Source: Nemertoderma westbladi
Lineage: Eukaryota; Xenacoelomorpha; Nemertodermatida; Nemertodermatidae
Assembly (NCBI GenBank): GCA_032718475.1
Contig: JAUCBJ010003467.1
Coordinates: forward strand, 1-64,000
Direction of reading: 5' to 3'
Length of the DNA stretch: 64,000 nt
Shown: positions 22,842 to 34,157 of the stretch, in pieces
How the letters are laid out: each line of letters starts with the position of its first letter
Numbering within the stretch: position 1 is the first letter of the stretch
Translations under genes and position numbers: made by a program
The notes under the pieces: generated by a model
Database searches by the model: none
The model's input: only the letters and a program-made list of their open reading frames with translations
Told to the model about the DNA's origin: nothing

Positions 22842-25800
22842 ATGACATTAGCTTTTAATCGTAGGGAAGATTTAGAGACTTGTGACGAAGTTTTACTGGT
22901 GGAACTTTTACTTCCTAAAACTAAACCTATTTTAATCGGTACTTTATATCGGCCCCCTAAACAATCAGATTTTTTGCAAAATTTTGAAAATACAATTTTA
23001 TGTAATCTTAGGTCAGACTGTGAAATATATTTCTTAGGTGATTTTAATATCTGTTACCATCACAAAGCATCCCCCATCTGTAAACAGTACCAAAGTATTT
23101 TAAATTTGTTTGGTTTAAAACAAATTATTCGAGATTCTACCAGAATTACCAGTAAAACTTCTACTTTACTAGATCACATCCTTTGTAATAATACCGATAT
23201 TATTTCTCAATCTGGGGTTTTACCTATAGGTCTAAGCGATCATTTTATAGTTTTTTGCACAAGAAAGACACAAAAATCTTTTTTCGGGGATCATAAAACA
23301 GTAACAGTTAGGTCTATGAAAAATTACAGCAAGGAACGCTTTTTAAGTTTGTTAGTTAATTCTGACTGGGAACCCTGTTTTAAGGCCGCTGACATTAACC
23401 TTGCGTACACTGTTTTTAAAGATATATTTTTAAAGGCACTTAATACTGTAGCACCAATTAAAGAAATTAGTCTTAAACAACGCACTGAGCCCTGGATGAC
23501 CTCGGGTATTCTTAGTAATATCAGAGAAAGAGATAACTATTTGTATAAATTTAGGAAATACCGTGTTTTAGCTGATTATAATAATTACTGCAAATATAGA
23601 AACCTTGTCCAACGGGAAATAAAAAAAGCTAAATCTGAATATTTGTACAACAAAATAAGAGAGAATAAAGATAATCCAAAAAGTCTATGGTCTACCCTAA
23701 AATCTTTAGGTTATAAAAACCTTAAATCTAAATCGAATATTGTTCTGCAAGATAACGGTGAGCTGATTCATGATCATACTCTAGTTAGTAATTTATTTAA
23801 TAATTATTTTACTAATGTTGCCTCTAATTTAGTTAAGAAATTACCGTTATCAAGTAATAAATATAGTATAGGGTCCGAAACTCTAAATAATTTTTATTTA
23901 GAAAAGTTACAAAATTCAGAAAAGTTATTTTTAAAACCCGTTTCTGAGGATTTCGTTTTTAAAAATCTACTTAGCCTATCAGCCTCAAAAAGTACCGGTC
24001 TAGATCTAATACCTGCCCGTTTTCTTAAGGATGGTGCTGTAGTACTTAAAGTGCCTATTACTTTTATTATTAATTACTCTATCGTAGATAATGTAGTACC
24101 AGACGAACTGAAATTAGCTAAGGTTGTTCCTCTGTATAAAAAGAATAGTAAAGTAGAACCCTGTAATTACAGACCTGTTAGTATCTTAAGTATTGTATCT
24201 AAAATTCTAGAACGTTCTGTTTTTCTACAGCTGGAGGCACATCTTAGTAGGCTAAATCTGATCTATGAACTTCAGTCCGGTTTTCGTAAATCATATTCTA
24301 CAGACACCTGCCTTATTAACTTAACTGATACAATTAGATGTAATAACGCAAAGGGTTTATATACTGGTATGGTAATGTTGGACCTACAAAAGGCTTTCGA
24401 TACTGTAGATCACGAAATTCTGCTTGGTAAGTTAGGCCTGATGGGTGTAGGTTCTATAGACTGGTTCAAGTCCTACCTGTCAGACAGAGGTCAAACTGTA
24501 GTCATTAGCAAATCGCTGTCTACTGTACAAGAGATTACCTGTGGTGTACCGCAAGGTAGTTTATTAGGTCCTCTGCTTTTTGTATGCTATGTAAATGATA
24601 TGATAAGTAGTATAGATCCCGATTTTAAACTCATTTTATATGCCGACGACAGTGCTCTTATTTTCTCTCATAAAGATCCTATCCATATTTCCCAAAAGTT
24701 AAGTGCAGTTCTAGAATCCTGTAATGAGTGGTTGGTTGATAATAAGCTATCCATTCACTACGGTAAGACTGAAAGTATTTTGTTTGGTTCCAAAAGAAAG
24801 TTAAAGAAGGTAACTAAGTTTGAAGTCACTAGTAATGGACATAAGATTGAAAATAAAAAGGAAGTTAAATATTTAGGCGCCACATTGGATAACTGCTTAA
24901 CAGGAGAAAGTACAGTGAAAAATATTTTCTCGAAAGTTAACAGTAGGCTTAGGTTTCTATACAGAAATAAAAATAGTTTAAACACCGACTCCCGCAAGTT
25001 ACTTTGCTCTTCTTTAATACAGTGTCACATGGACTATGCGTGCTCTTCTTGGTATGAAGGCTTAACCAAACAGCTTAAATGTAAATTACAAGTAGCTCAG
25101 AATAAAGTAGTACGATTTATTAAAGACTACAAACCTAGGCACCACCTAACTCCAGATGACTTTTCTGAATCTGGACTACTTAACTTAGATAGTAGAGTTA
25201 AGCAGCTACGCCTTAACCATGTGCATAAAGTGTATAATGGTAAATGTCCCAATTACCTAAAACAAAAATTCAACAGAGTACGCGATACACACTCTTACAG
25301 TACCAGAGCTAGTGCTTCAAACTTCTACCTCCCGAATTGTAAATCCTTTGAATCTGATACTTTCTTTTTTAACGGCATAAAAAATTGGAACGCTCTGCCT
25401 AATGAAATTAAAAACCTAGATAATCAACATTCTTTTAAATCTGCAGTTAAATCTCATCTCCGTGTGCAATGTAAAAATAGGTACAATAGTCCTACAGTAA
25501 GTTATTAGCTTATTAATTATTTACTATTTATGCTGTAAATACGTTTTATAATAAATTGTTCTGTACATTACATCTTTATCGTTGAGTCGGGCATTGTCAC
25601 GCTCTCGGTAAAGTTGTACATGTACATAGTGTAATTACGTTTTATATTGGTTTTAGGTTAGCGTAGTGTAATATTGTATTTGTAACCAAGTAACATAAAG
25701 GACCCCCTTGGAAATAAGCTGCAAAGCTTTAGGGGTAATCCTATATGTTATGTTGGACAATACCTTTATACCGGTACATTGTTTGGTGTATTTGTTATTG

Positions 25801-25846
25801 TTTTTACATAATGTATAAATAAATCTATCTATCTATCACGAACCTT
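22842..25846 (+). mobile_element. LINE with partial endonuclease and intact reverse transcriptase
   Basis: The 888-codon frame at 22842-25508 encodes the C-terminal half of an AP-endonuclease domain (YRPP at 36-39, GDFN at 66-69, SDHFIVF near 130) and a full reverse transcriptase: [42 protein letters not shown] and the LYADDSA catalytic box near residue 600. A C-terminal tail follows. The endonuclease N-terminus is absent, and an in-frame TGA lies just upstream, so it is 5'-truncated at about 22800-22842. The 3' UTR carries a small hairpin (ATAAGCTGCAAAGCTTT). It ends at about 25846 in ATAAATAAATCTATCTATCTATC, a microsatellite tail. The architecture fits the CR1/Jockey/Daphne-type group. The frame has no internal stops, so insertion is fairly recent. 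Confidence 0.92.
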
Positions 25847-27023
25847 ATTATTGGAGGGAAACAGCTGGACCTAAAGGCAATTCAAGGGTGACTCAAGGAA
25901 CTCTTAGTTAACCCATACTGTTTGTTTATGCCCTACCACTCTCTGGCAAAGTTGAATTTCTCCATAGACTAGCATTATTGTGTGTTTAATATTTCACACA
26001 GCTGATGGCCTTCACACTCGACGAGAAGATAATAATTTGTAATGTTTCCCATACCAGGTGAATGAACAGTGTGTTGAGTATCTAATAATAATTGTTTTAT
26101 TTAGAAAAGATAACAGAAATCCCCTACCCTACAATTAATACTCAAAATGCAAACATAGACATCAAATCTTATTAAAATAAAAATATACTTTTTCCATGTT
26201 TTTTTTCTGACCAAATATTAAAAAAAAAAAATTCGTAACCAGTACTGCCAATCGATTCCCTATTAAAAATAACGCAAACATTTTTTCAAAATTTTAAGTT
26301 TGCCTAATTTTTTGCGACTGCGGGATGTACATTTTTTTTGATCCGCTATAACTCCGGAACGCTTGGTCCAAATTTGATGGAGTTTTTATTTTTCAACTTA
26401 ATTTGATGTCCTCTTTCAGTCTATTCTATTCAGCTCACACTATTTCGAAAGCCCAAACAGCGCCGTTCAAAAATTAATTTTTTCTAGTTCTAGAATTTTA
26501 CCAATTTCAAAAAGTTGCAATATTTTCTCAACAACTTTACGGAATTCGATTGGGTTTTCGATTTTTATATTAAACGCAATATCCTGAATCTCACTACCTA
26601 GTTTCGAGTCACCACTGCCAAGACTTCGTACTTTTTGAGGAAATTTTTCTATAATAATTTGTATTTAATTACATTCATAGGGATTTCTTATTACTGGGTG
26701 CATATAAAAAATAAATAAAATAAAATATATAATAAAATAAAATATAATAAATAATATATAATAAAATAATACAATTTATTAACTAAACTCGATAATCGCG
26801 CATCGGACCAGCATGGTTTCGAAATTCCAAAACCAGGTCTTCACTTTTGCAGGTTGATTTTGTTCTAGAATTAAGCCACTAATAACACTGTATGGAATTT
26901 TCTTAGTAATTATTGTATGAAATATGATTGTATTTTTACATAATTACAGTAGATCTATACTTAATATAATTGCTGTAGAGCATGTTAACGATATTTTACG
27001 CTGACTAAATTAACTCGAAAGAC
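25847..27023. other. AT-rich spacer, no gene seen
   Basis: It contains A/T runs near 26210 and an (AAAT/AATA)n stretch at 26705-26775. No exon or transposon end is recognised. Confidence 0.5.
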
Positions 27024-27702
27024 TACTGTATCTTTGTATCTACTGTAACTTTGTATGTACTGTATGTTTGTATCTACTGTATCTTTGTATCTACTGTATC
27101 TTTGTATCTACTGTATCTTTGTATCTACTGTATCTTTGTATCTACTGTATCTTTGTATCTACTGTATCTTTGTATCTACTGTATCTTTGTATCTACTGTA
27201 TCTTTGTATCTACTGTATCTTTGTATCTACTGTATCTTTGTATCTACTGTATCTTTGTATCTACTGTATCTTTGTATCTACTGTATCTTTGTATCTACTG
27301 TATCTTTGTATCTACTGTATCTTTGTATCTACTGTATCTTTGTATCTACTGTATCTTTGTATCTACTGTATCTTTGTATCTACTGTATCTTTGTATCTAC
27401 TGTATCTTTGTATCTACTGTATCTTTGTATAATCTACTGTATCTTTGTATCTACTATATCTTTGTATATACTGTATCTTTGTATCTACTGTATCTTTGTA
27501 TCTACTGTATCTTTGTATCTACTGTATCTTTGTATCTACTGTATCTTTGTATCTACTGTATCTTTGTATCTACTGTATCTTTGTATCTACTGTATCTTTG
27601 TATCTACTGTATCTTTGTATCTACTGTATCTTTGTATCTACTGTATCTTTGTATCTACTGTATCTTTGTATCTACTGTATCTTTGTATCTACTGTATCTT
27701 TG
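27024..27702 (+). repeat. 17-bp satellite
   Basis: About 40 units of TGTATCTTTGTATCTAC. The array is almost uniform from 27070 to 27425. One AAT insertion (27430) and two substitutions follow, then uniform units to the end. The first units (TGTAACTTTGTATGTAC) are the most diverged. The high identity points to recent expansion. Confidence 0.95.
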
Positions 27703-28042
27703 CTCAAATTGGAATCTTATATTGTCTTGTATCGTATATTTTTCAATTTAAAATAATATTTTTTGTATTGTGCATTATTTAGTTGATGTGCCATTTGAAA
27801 CCATTTTTACATAGTTTCCGAGACAGCTGGGCTGCGAGGAAATTGTTTCAAATTGTTTGCTAAACGTTCACTCGTAGGAAAAATAATTGTTTTAGTTACA
27901 GGGTCGTCCCTATCTGGAATTCCTACGCACTGAAGTTGTCGAAGCTCGCACTCTAATTTAATCCAAAAAACTATAATTGTCTTTAGCAGTTTGCGGAATT
28001 TAACCGGGTGACTACAAAACAAAGAGCAAAGACGAAGACCCA

Positions 28043-28335
28043 AATAATAAAGACCTACATAATATTGTTACAAGTGTAAACTTTCGTTTATTGTTTTGGT
28101 TCCCCCAACACGCCTCTATAAGCTGCGCCTTTACTAACCTTCTCCTTTAAAAGGCAATGGCACCCAAAGCTCTTTGGGACCTGTATAAAACAAAGAGCCA
28201 AGGTTAGGTCTCATTGCCATTTAAAGGAGCAGGTTAGTAAAGGAGCAGGTTACAGAGGTGCGTTGGGGGAACAAAAACAATAAACGAAAGTTAACATATG
28301 TGTTTTGTACAGGTCTTTATTGTACAATATAATGG
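28043..28335. mobile_element. Foldback element in the 5' flank of SRPRA
   Basis: The two halves are inverted copies. The left arm has AACTTTCGTTTATTG, GGTTCCCCCAACACGCC, CTTTACTAACCTTCTCC and GGCAATG; the right arm carries their complements from CATTGCC to CAATAAACGAAAGTT. Looser inverted similarity extends outward (AATAAAGACCT on both sides). About 45 bp separate the arms. It ends roughly 250 bp before the SRPRA start codon. It carries the dispersed GTTTATTGTTTTGGTT / CTGCTCCTTTACTAAC core seen at six other loci. Confidence 0.8.
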
Positions 28336-28583
28336 CAGAATGGTGCAATAATCAAAACATATATTATTTAGAGTGTGTGTAATAATAATAAAATAATCAT
28401 CATTTTTATCCCAACACTGTCTGACTAGCAGAATTTGCTAGGCAGATAGGATACCGGTACCGGTACCTTACAGCCTTACCCAATACAGCAACCAGCCTAC
28501 TACTGCTGTACTGTAGTAGCAAAACTCTGGGTTAAGGGTAAAGTCAGAAAGTAAATGCATTGTTTATTATTTTTATCGTCATC

Positions 28584-28855
28584 ATGTTGGACTTGTTCAC
28601 TATATTTAGTAAAGGAGGAATTGTTTTGTGGTATTTCCAAGGGACTTGCGGAGAGATTATAGCTCCAGTTAACGCTCTTATAAAGAGTGTAGTTCTCCAG
28701 GAGCGGGGTGGCGGAAATGCGTTCACCCATCAATCGCTAACCTTGAAGTACAAACTGGACAACGAATTTGAGTTGGTCTTCGTTGTCGGCTATCAGAAAG
28801 TTCTTCAGTTGTCTTATGTGGACAAGTTTATTTCAGATGTTCATCTCTTTTTCAG
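28584..28855 (+). CDS. SRPRA: Signal recognition particle receptor subunit alpha, coding exon 1
   Basis: Starting at the ATG of MLDLFTIFSKGG, the exon encodes 90 codons plus 2 nt and stops at a strong 5' splice site (TTCAG then GTAAGT, GT at 28856). The product is the N-terminal SRX domain of the SRP receptor alpha chain, which binds SRPRB on the ER membrane and docks ribosome-SRP complexes. Diagnostic stretches are LFTIFSKGGIVLW, APVNALIKSVVLQERGG, FTHQSLTLKYKLDN and FELVFVVGYQKVL. An ATG eight codons upstream is in frame, but the internal one matches the family start. No later SRPRA exon (linker or NG GTPase domain) is recognisable in the next 35 kb. Either the intron is very long or this is an isolated fragment. 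Exon quality and the consensus donor favour a real gene. Confidence 0.88.
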
Positions 28856-28859
28856 GTAA

Positions 28860-30066
28860 GTTGCATGATTATTATTATTTTATTCATTCATTTTAATTTC
28901 ATTTAATACCTACTGTAATATGTACCGGGTATATACAGATATAATATAACTTTAACCTTCACACAAAATACACGCAAGCATAGTAATATAGGGAATATTA
29001 CCTATATTACAGTATTAGGTCCAGAGGTCTGTAGGTAGAGCAGTAGAGGTTAGTTAGAAAGTGATGCCAGAGGCAAGGCTAGTATTAACATCCCCAGAGA
29101 GTAAGACTGTAAGAGAGATGAGTACTGTTAGTAGTTGTCAGGTTGTATGAGTGATTAAGAATGGTCAGTGTGGGTCCCAGATATTAGTTTAGTTAATGAG
29201 AAGAAGAAAATAAATACAGAAATATGCATTAGTTATTTAAAAACTTCTTCAGATCAGCAGATTATTATTATTAATTAGCCTACCTCTGTCTGTCTGTCTC
29301 CTACCTACCGGTAAAAAACCATTAGCAGGCCATGGCAGCATATTGCAGTATTGACTGAATCAGTATCGAGCGCCTGAAAAAAAAACGGATAAAATTACAT
29401 AATAAATGGTATTTAAGTATTTATAATGATATCTGGATATACAGATTTCGGTACAGAAACGTTCTGGGTATTTTAAAATATTTGAAAAAATTATCAGAAA
29501 TTTACATATGTACAATGTAGTGTAGGCCGACCTACCGATATGGGGGTCTCCTCATAACGGACTTCGTCGCACAAATGTTTAATACTGTAATATTTGTAAT
29601 ACCCGCGTAAATACGCAATACGAAATGTAAACGTGTGTCGATTTTCGCAACCATAATATTGTAACGCGGAAATAATTGTAGGCCAATCCAATAGTTCCCT
29701 TCCCCTTCGCCACTTATTATTTGGTTATTATTGTAGGGCCTAGGCCTTTGTTACTACATATACAAAATCAAGCTCAGTAGAAGCTCAGCCTAGATCATTT
29801 ACCAGTTTACATATTTACCGTTTTATTAAAAAAAGGGGTACTTGAGTGGTGTCGGTGTGTGTGACGCTTACAATTATAGATGTCTGTTTGGCTTACGTTG
29901 CTTGCAATATAAAGTAATGGAATCTTGCATAAAATATGACATTGAGGAAAACTTGTTTCGAGTTCGACATAAATTAATTACATCGGCACAACACGATTTT
30001 TAATAAAGGAAAGCCTATACCGGTATATAAAATATAATATAAATAAAAGCTAGAGAATTACGAAAT
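28860..30066. other. Presumed start of SRPRA intron 1, no further exon seen
   Basis: AT-rich, with short frames only. I looked for the continuation of the SRX domain and found none here. Confidence 0.4.
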
Positions 30067-30483
30067 CTCGGGAGACCTCCTAGCTTGGCTATCGGCCTCG
30101 GGAGAGCAGCTTGGCTATCGGCCTCGGGAGACCTAGCTTGGCTATCGGCCTCGGGAGACCTCCTAGCTTGGCTATCGGCCTCAGGAGACCTCCTAGCTTG
30201 GCTATCGGCCTCGGGAGACCTCCTAGCTTGGCTATCGGCCTCGGGAGACCTCCTAGCTTGGCTATCGGCCTCGGGAGACCTCCTAGCTTGGCTATCGGCC
30301 TCGGGAGGCCTCCTAGCTTGGCTATCGGCTTTGGGAGACCTCCTAGCTTGGCTATCGGCCTCGGGAGACCTCCTAGCTTGGCTATCGGCCTTGGGAGACC
30401 TCCTAGCTTGGCTATCGGCCTCGGGAGACCTCCTAGCTTGGCTATCGGCCTCGGGAGACCTCCTAGCTTGGCTATCGACCTTT
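30067..30483 (+). repeat. 30-bp satellite
   Basis: About 14 units combine CTCGGGAGACCTCC and TAGCTTGGCTATCGGC. The first two units are shorter, with a deletion of GACCTCCTA or CTC. It is markedly GC-rich against an AT-rich background. The 30-bp period gives ten-residue periodic open frames on both strands, which I do not regard as genes. Confidence 0.93.
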
Positions 30484-30774
30484 TTAAGTCACAGAACACA
30501 ACGTAGTATCGTTGACGTTTATTCGCCGAATGATCTATATTTTTGCAAAGCGAACCGTTTCTTCGACTTCTGATTGGCAGTTGAATATTGTGCCTCATAA
30601 CTGTGTGGTTGTTTATGTTTAAATATATAGGTTCAAATAATTCTAAATATGCCTATTTTTAGATGAGCTGTGTTATCCAATGTAAAGATTTAGGAATAAT
30701 AATTCAAGAGGACCGAAAGTTTAATAAATATGCTTGCTTTTTCTAGACTCAAATTGTAATATTATCTCAACTCA
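30484..30774. other. Spacer, no gene seen
   Basis: Unremarkable sequence between the 30-bp array and the GTCA-rich repeat. Confidence 0.4.
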
Positions 30775-31190
30775 ACATCCAGTCATTTGATGGGACTCTA
30801 TGTCACGTTAAGTTATGTCAAATCAAGTGAGATCAAGGCACGTCAGGTTAAGTCAAATAATGTCAAATCAAGTGACATAAAGTCAAATCAAAGGATATCT
30901 AGTCATTTCAACTGATGCCAAGTCAAGTTACATCAAGTTGAGGGACGTGAAACCAAGTTATAAAGCCTAGTGACGTCCCGCCAAGTGACGTTTAATCATA
31001 AGTGACATCATGCCAAGTGACGTCTAATCAAGTGACGTATGAAGTCAAGTTAAGTGATATCAGTAAGTCAAATGATGTTATGTTAAGTGATATCAAACCA
31101 AGTGATGTCAGGGTTGGTTATGTGGCGCCAAGTCAAATCAAGTGAGGTCATGTCAAGTGAGATCAAGTCAAGTAATGTTATGTCAGTGAT
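30775..31190 (+). repeat. Degenerate GTCA-rich tandem repeat, left half
   Basis: Loosely periodic copies of AAGTGACGTC / AAGTCAAGTGATGTCA-like words. CRE-like cores (TGACGT, TGACATCA) recur because of the composition. The same texture resumes at 33395-33605, so the LINE between them is an insertion. Confidence 0.75.
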
Positions 31191-31688
31191 ATTTTTATTT
31201 TTTTATTTTTTTAAATTATTTATTTTCCTTAAATTTCGCCAAGCACATATACAATTATGATTATAGAATGTAATGATTATTAATTTTAAGAAAGCATTTT
31301 AGATCATTTTAGCAAATTTCTTGAGTTCTCTGTTTTTTCCTGGAATTTTTAAGTGCACTGACATGAGTTGATATTAGCGGATGCTAGTGCTGTCAACTCC
31401 TGTCATTGGTCAATTGGGGGGAGTGGGACTGGATAATTTGAAGGGGGTGATCATTTTGTAGCTTTATTCATTTATTTATTTGCCCATTGAATTTGTATAT
31501 GTATTTATTAAATTATTAGTTGTTTCCATTACATTTCTTCCTAGTGAGTTTTTTTTATCTTACTGTGTTTTATGTTGGCATCTAATGTGTTTCAGCCAAT
31601 GGCTCTCCATGATATTTAAGTTATTTTTGTGTCTGTAGTAGTCGTGTCCGTTGTATAATATAGTTTTTATTTGCTGCTGTGCGTGGGT

Positions 31689-32189
31689 TGTGGGGCGAGC
31701 CACGAAGTTGGCGGAGCCTTAGCGAATTGACACTGTTAGGGGGTGGGTCAATTTATGCAAATAGTTGTCGTCGTCGTTGTCGTCGTCGTCGTCGTTGTCG
31801 TCGTCGTCGTCGTCGTTACGATTTTGACATGCTAATAACTTTGTCGGATTTAAAGCTGCCAAGTTGAAAATTTGTAGGTATCAATATGAGCAAAAGTTGA
31901 GATTTTTGAGAGACTTTCAGACACCATCAGTGCAATGGTCTCCCGCTAGAGGGCCACATGTCTAAACATTAAATGCCCTCCCATTTCTTTGCTTTTAATC
32001 CGTTTAAGCTGAAACTTGGCAGATATGTATTAGACCATTAGCTGTGACTTTCAAAGGAGGCGAATCCATCTGCAGTTCTCCAGTCTGCCGCTAGAGGGCC
32101 AACGTGACTATTTGCATAAATTGACCTACCCCCTAACAGTGTCAATTCGCTAAGGCTCTGCCAACTTCGTGCTGCGCGAAGTCCCCACT
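31689..32189. mobile_element. Foldback element with 80-90 bp inverted arms
   Basis: The left arm (31689-31766: TGTGGGGCGAGCCACGAAG, then GGAGCCTTAGCGAATTGACA) and the right arm (32098-32189, ending CTGCGCGAAGTCCCCAC) are inverted. Its ends resemble the G-tract family at 35.9-44.8 kb. The centre holds a (GTC)n tract and unique sequence. It sits inside the decayed LINE, so it inserted later. Confidence 0.8.
31760..31817 (+). repeat. (GTC)n microsatellite
   Basis: Roughly 18 GTC triplets with a few GTT interruptions, lying inside the foldback element just after its left arm. Confidence 0.9.
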
Positions 32190-32712
32190 TCGTGTAGGTG
32201 TGTACATTAGATGTTAGTGTGAATAGTGAAGTTACAAATGGTTGTTTTGTATTGTTGTGGATTTCCCACATTAAGTTTTGCTGTTTCAAGTTTTTAAATG
32301 TTTGATCACTGGGGTGTATATTTTATAAAGTGGTGGTGCGTGTTCACGGTAGTGACTGAAGGTGATCGCTCTCAACAATTTATTAATTTAGCTTTATATA
32401 GGTTTAATGTGTGTTTGTTTAGCATTACCACAGATCACTATTTATTCCGTAGTTAAGATATGGCTGTATAGTATAAGTGCGAAGTATAATAACTTAAGTA
32501 TGTGTAGTGGAATAATGTGTTCCGACAGAAGTTTTTGAAATTTTTTCAGTACATACATTATGCGCCGTGTGTTTTCCAAGATAGTTTGTTGTCAATCCAT
32601 ATTCCTAAGAATTTAGTCCCGTTAATATTTTTAATAGTTGTATTACGGATTTTGATATCACTTTGTCTGGGTCCTTTTTTATTGGTGGTGATATTCTGTT
32701 TTTTAGATTTAG

Positions 32713-32796
32713 AGACAGCTGATTGTCAGTTAGACACAGCTGATTGTCAGTTAGAGACAGCTGATTGTCAGTTAGAGACAGCTGATTGTCAGTTAA
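32713..32796 (-). repeat. 21-bp x4 duplication within the LINE reverse transcriptase
   Basis: Four near-perfect copies of ACAGCTGATTGTCAGTTAGAG. On the minus strand they repeat the conserved LTDNQLS stretch of the LINE in frame. Confidence 0.85.
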
Positions 32797-33394
32797 CCAT
32801 TGATCAACTTTGTCGAGCTCGGTGTTTACTGTTTCCGTGAGTTTTTTTAGTTTTTTTCACTGTAAAGTAAATTGGTGTCATCAGCAAATAAAGTAGCGTA
32901 TAATGTTGTGCAGTTAGGTACTGTAAGTCGTTGATGTAAAGTAGGAAGATGGTAGCACTAAGTATGCCCCCCCTGAGGGTTCCGCACTGGTTCTGAGTGT
33001 GTGTTTCGTATGTAGACGGAGTGTGTTCGGTTGTGTAGGAAACTTATGAACAGTTTGTCCCTCAATCCCTCATATACCGTAACTATCTAATTGATTTAGT
33101 AATATATTGTGCTATGAAGTATCAAATGCTTTTTTAAGGTCTATTGAAACTAAGAGTGCTGATTCTTGCAGTTCTAGAATATTTATTAGTCTTTCAGTTA
33201 CAGGAAGTATAGCGTCAGTAGTTGTAGAGCGCTTTCAGAATCCGTATTGATTGGGCGTAAATATTGAGTACTGTACTTGTCTAAGTAAAAGATGAGTTGG
33301 GAGTTTATAACTCGTTCAAAAAGTTTGCTGAACAGAAGTAAAATTGAGATCGTTCTGTAGTTGTTTTTATCAGTGGGATCGCCGGATTTGAAAA

Positions 33395-33605
33395 TTTCAT
33401 AAGTGAGGTCATGTCAAGTGAGGTCAAGTACAGTGATGTCAAGTCAAGAGATTTCAAATTCAGAGACGATAGGTCAACTGATCAAGTGACGTCATATCAA
33501 GTGAGGTCATGTCAAGTGACGTCAAGTCAATCAAGTGATGTAAATTTAAGTACATTTATGTAAAGTCAAGCGATGTTAAGTCAAGTGATGTGATTTCAAG
33601 TACCT
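33395..33605 (+). repeat. Degenerate GTCA-rich tandem repeat, right half
   Basis: Continues the pattern of 30775-31190 (AAGTGACGTCA, AAGTGAGGTCATGTC), with perfect or near TGACGTCA-like octamers. Confidence 0.75.
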
Positions 33606-34157
33606 AACTACCGGTATTTAATAAAATGATAAATTGTTTAATATGGAAAACTATGAGGTTTAGGTGTATAGTCAACAAGGTCGCCGTCTCCTTTACAACT
33701 CGTTGCGCTCGTCCTTTACATCTCGTTGCCAATATATATAGCTGACAACATTCGATAACTGCTCCTGGACCAATTGATAGATCGTTAATTATGCTAAGCC
33801 AGATGGTTTATTATTGTAATATTTATAGTTGTGTTTTGGTCACCAGAAATTTCTAAAATTAAAATGTTATATTGAAAAGTGAAAAAACAAGTATTTTCGT
33901 GTTTTCCTGTTAACCTCCCCACCTCCAGAATTTTCTCTTACCCCCCGACCATGCTTGTTACCACCCCAGTGCTGTTACCACCCCCCCCCCCCCCCCCCGA
34001 CCATTCCAGTTACCCCCCCCCCCCCAGTGATGTTACCCACCCCCATTCCTGTTCCACACACCCCCGTCAAACTAGTGATTCCTATTACCTATTATTGGAT
34101 ATTATTTGCAGGATATAAGCGCTAGTGATATAGATAGTTTTACATACGATATAACAA
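33606..34157. other. Spacer with C-tracts
   Basis: The pyrimidine-rich segment 33915-34060 has several long C-runs next to TGTTACCACCC-like words. It is roughly inverted relative to the G-tract segment at 34396-34465 (GGGTAACAGGAATCACTA). The two may be arms of a foldback repeat surrounding 34158-34370. No gene is seen. Confidence 0.5.

Larger units (their letters stand above)
31191..33394 (-). mobile_element. Decayed 5'-truncated LINE inserted in the GTCA repeat
   Basis: Minus-strand translation from 33390 gives FKSGDPTDKNNYRTISI, then FSKLFERVINSQL, TPNQYGF, ESALLVSIDLKKAFDT, FLLYINDLQ and TDNQLSLN. These are recognisable reverse transcriptase blocks broken by stops and frameshifts. The plus-strand T-rich run at 31192-31215 is the complement of its A-rich 3' tail. 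The 5' end falls at the start of the reverse transcriptase. A foldback element sits in its 3' part. No autonomous function remains. Confidence 0.82.

Noticed and set aside
27051-27782. 243-codon frame of repeated YLLYLCIYCIFVSTVSL
   Set aside because: This is a 17-bp satellite open in all three forward frames, so the frame carries no coding information.
30085-30598. Ten-residue repeat proteins LAWLSASGDL / PIAKLGGLPR
   Set aside because: Open in opposing strands over a 30-bp satellite; no independent support.
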